This document shows, piece by piece, positions 53,358 to 53,447 of a stretch of DNA of 53,447 nt. Position 1 is the first letter of the stretch. The number at the start of each line of letters is the position of its first letter. A program made the translations under genes and the position numbers. The notes under the pieces are model-generated. The model saw only the letters and a program-made list of their open reading frames with translations. It searched no databases and was not told the origin of the DNA. Source of the stretch: Rhizobiaceae bacterium (GTDB lineage: Bacteria; Pseudomonadota; Alphaproteobacteria; Rhizobiales; Rhizobiaceae); NCBI GenBank assembly GCA_019635695.1, contig JAHBYZ010000021.1, positions 1 through 53,447 on the forward strand, given 5' to 3'.

Positions 53358-53447
53358 CTACTGCAGATTATTCCGCCCGACCGGGATCTTCATCTCCTCG
53401 GCCTTGATCTCGCGCACCAGTTCGGGGATCGCCCATGCCACGGCCGG
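53358..53447 (-). CDS. C-terminal end of a protein, probably the Liv-type binding protein of the second cluster (5' part outside window)
   Basis: The minus-strand frame is open from the right edge for 29 codons (ending in EIKAEEMKIPVGRNNLQ) to TAG at 53358-53360. This resembles the tail of periplasmic binding proteins, and its place directly upstream of livG, livF, livH and livM fits one. Too little is visible to be certain. Confidence 0.55.
   Translation of the reverse strand, partial: PAVAWAIPELVREIKAEEMKIPVGRNNLQ

Overview
The window is high-GC, densely packed chromosomal DNA from an alphaproteobacterium, most likely a member of the Hyphomicrobiales near Mesorhizobium, Aminobacter or other Phyllobacteriaceae. 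This is inferred from gene content: an ActS/ActR (RegB/RegA) redox pair, OlsB, MmcB, an Nfu protein with an Irr-like iron box, many ABC importers, a LuxR/LuxI pair, and the short GC-rich palindromic repeats usual in these genomes. No rRNA, tRNA, insertion sequence, prophage or CRISPR array was seen. The genus is not proven.

Layout. 1-3.8 kb: the 3' end of trpS, a universal stress protein, Nfu with a candidate Irr box, a lipoprotein L,D-transpeptidase, MmcB and a GIY-YIG protein. 3.8-4.5 kb: non-coding DNA with an inverted repeat pair and a compound hairpin. 4.5-17.8 kb, all on the minus strand: actR, actS, hrpB, a TRIC-type channel, olsB, a hybrid histidine kinase, acuI, lspA, two RNA-methyltransferase-type genes and an FAH-family hydrolase. 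17.8-22.4 kb: a complete BMP-type (nucleoside-like) ABC importer. 22.6-25.0 kb, plus strand: a secreted alpha/beta hydrolase and a secreted CHAT protease. 25.0-30.2 kb: a branched-chain amino acid type importer whose operon is interrupted by an antitoxin gene, a frameshifted toxin and a perfect 32-bp palindrome. 30.4-33.7 kb: a polytopic membrane protein and a luxR-luxI pair. 34.1-37.1 kb: a secreted caspase-fold protein with TPR-like repeats. 37.4-43.4 kb: a PotD/PotB/PotC/PotA-type importer co-directional with an amidohydrolase and a nucleoside hydrolase. 43.4-48.5 kb: an M20 amidohydrolase, a phosphoribosyltransferase, a diguanylate cyclase, an ALDH7-type dehydrogenase and a small DUF6074-like protein. 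48.6-53.4 kb: a second Liv-type importer with an alpha/beta hydrolase, cut by the window edge at its binding protein.

How the genes fit together. Much of the window serves scavenging: four ABC importers, three of them with a catabolic enzyme at the end of the operon (FAH hydrolase; amidohydrolase plus nucleoside hydrolase; alpha/beta hydrolase). Purine or nucleoside salvage is the recurring theme. Regulation comes from redox (ActS/ActR), iron (candidate Irr box), quorum sensing (LuxR/LuxI), c-di-GMP and an orphan hybrid kinase.

The most unusual observations are these. A 108-bp palindromic repeat lies in frame inside hrpB; a second 108-bp copy lies between two liv genes, and both copies are open in the same register in either orientation. 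The toxin-antitoxin remnant sits inside a liv operon behind a perfect operator-like palindrome. Two secreted clan-CD (caspase-fold) proteases occur within 15 kb. The importer labelled polyamine-type is fused in operon to nucleoside-degrading enzymes.
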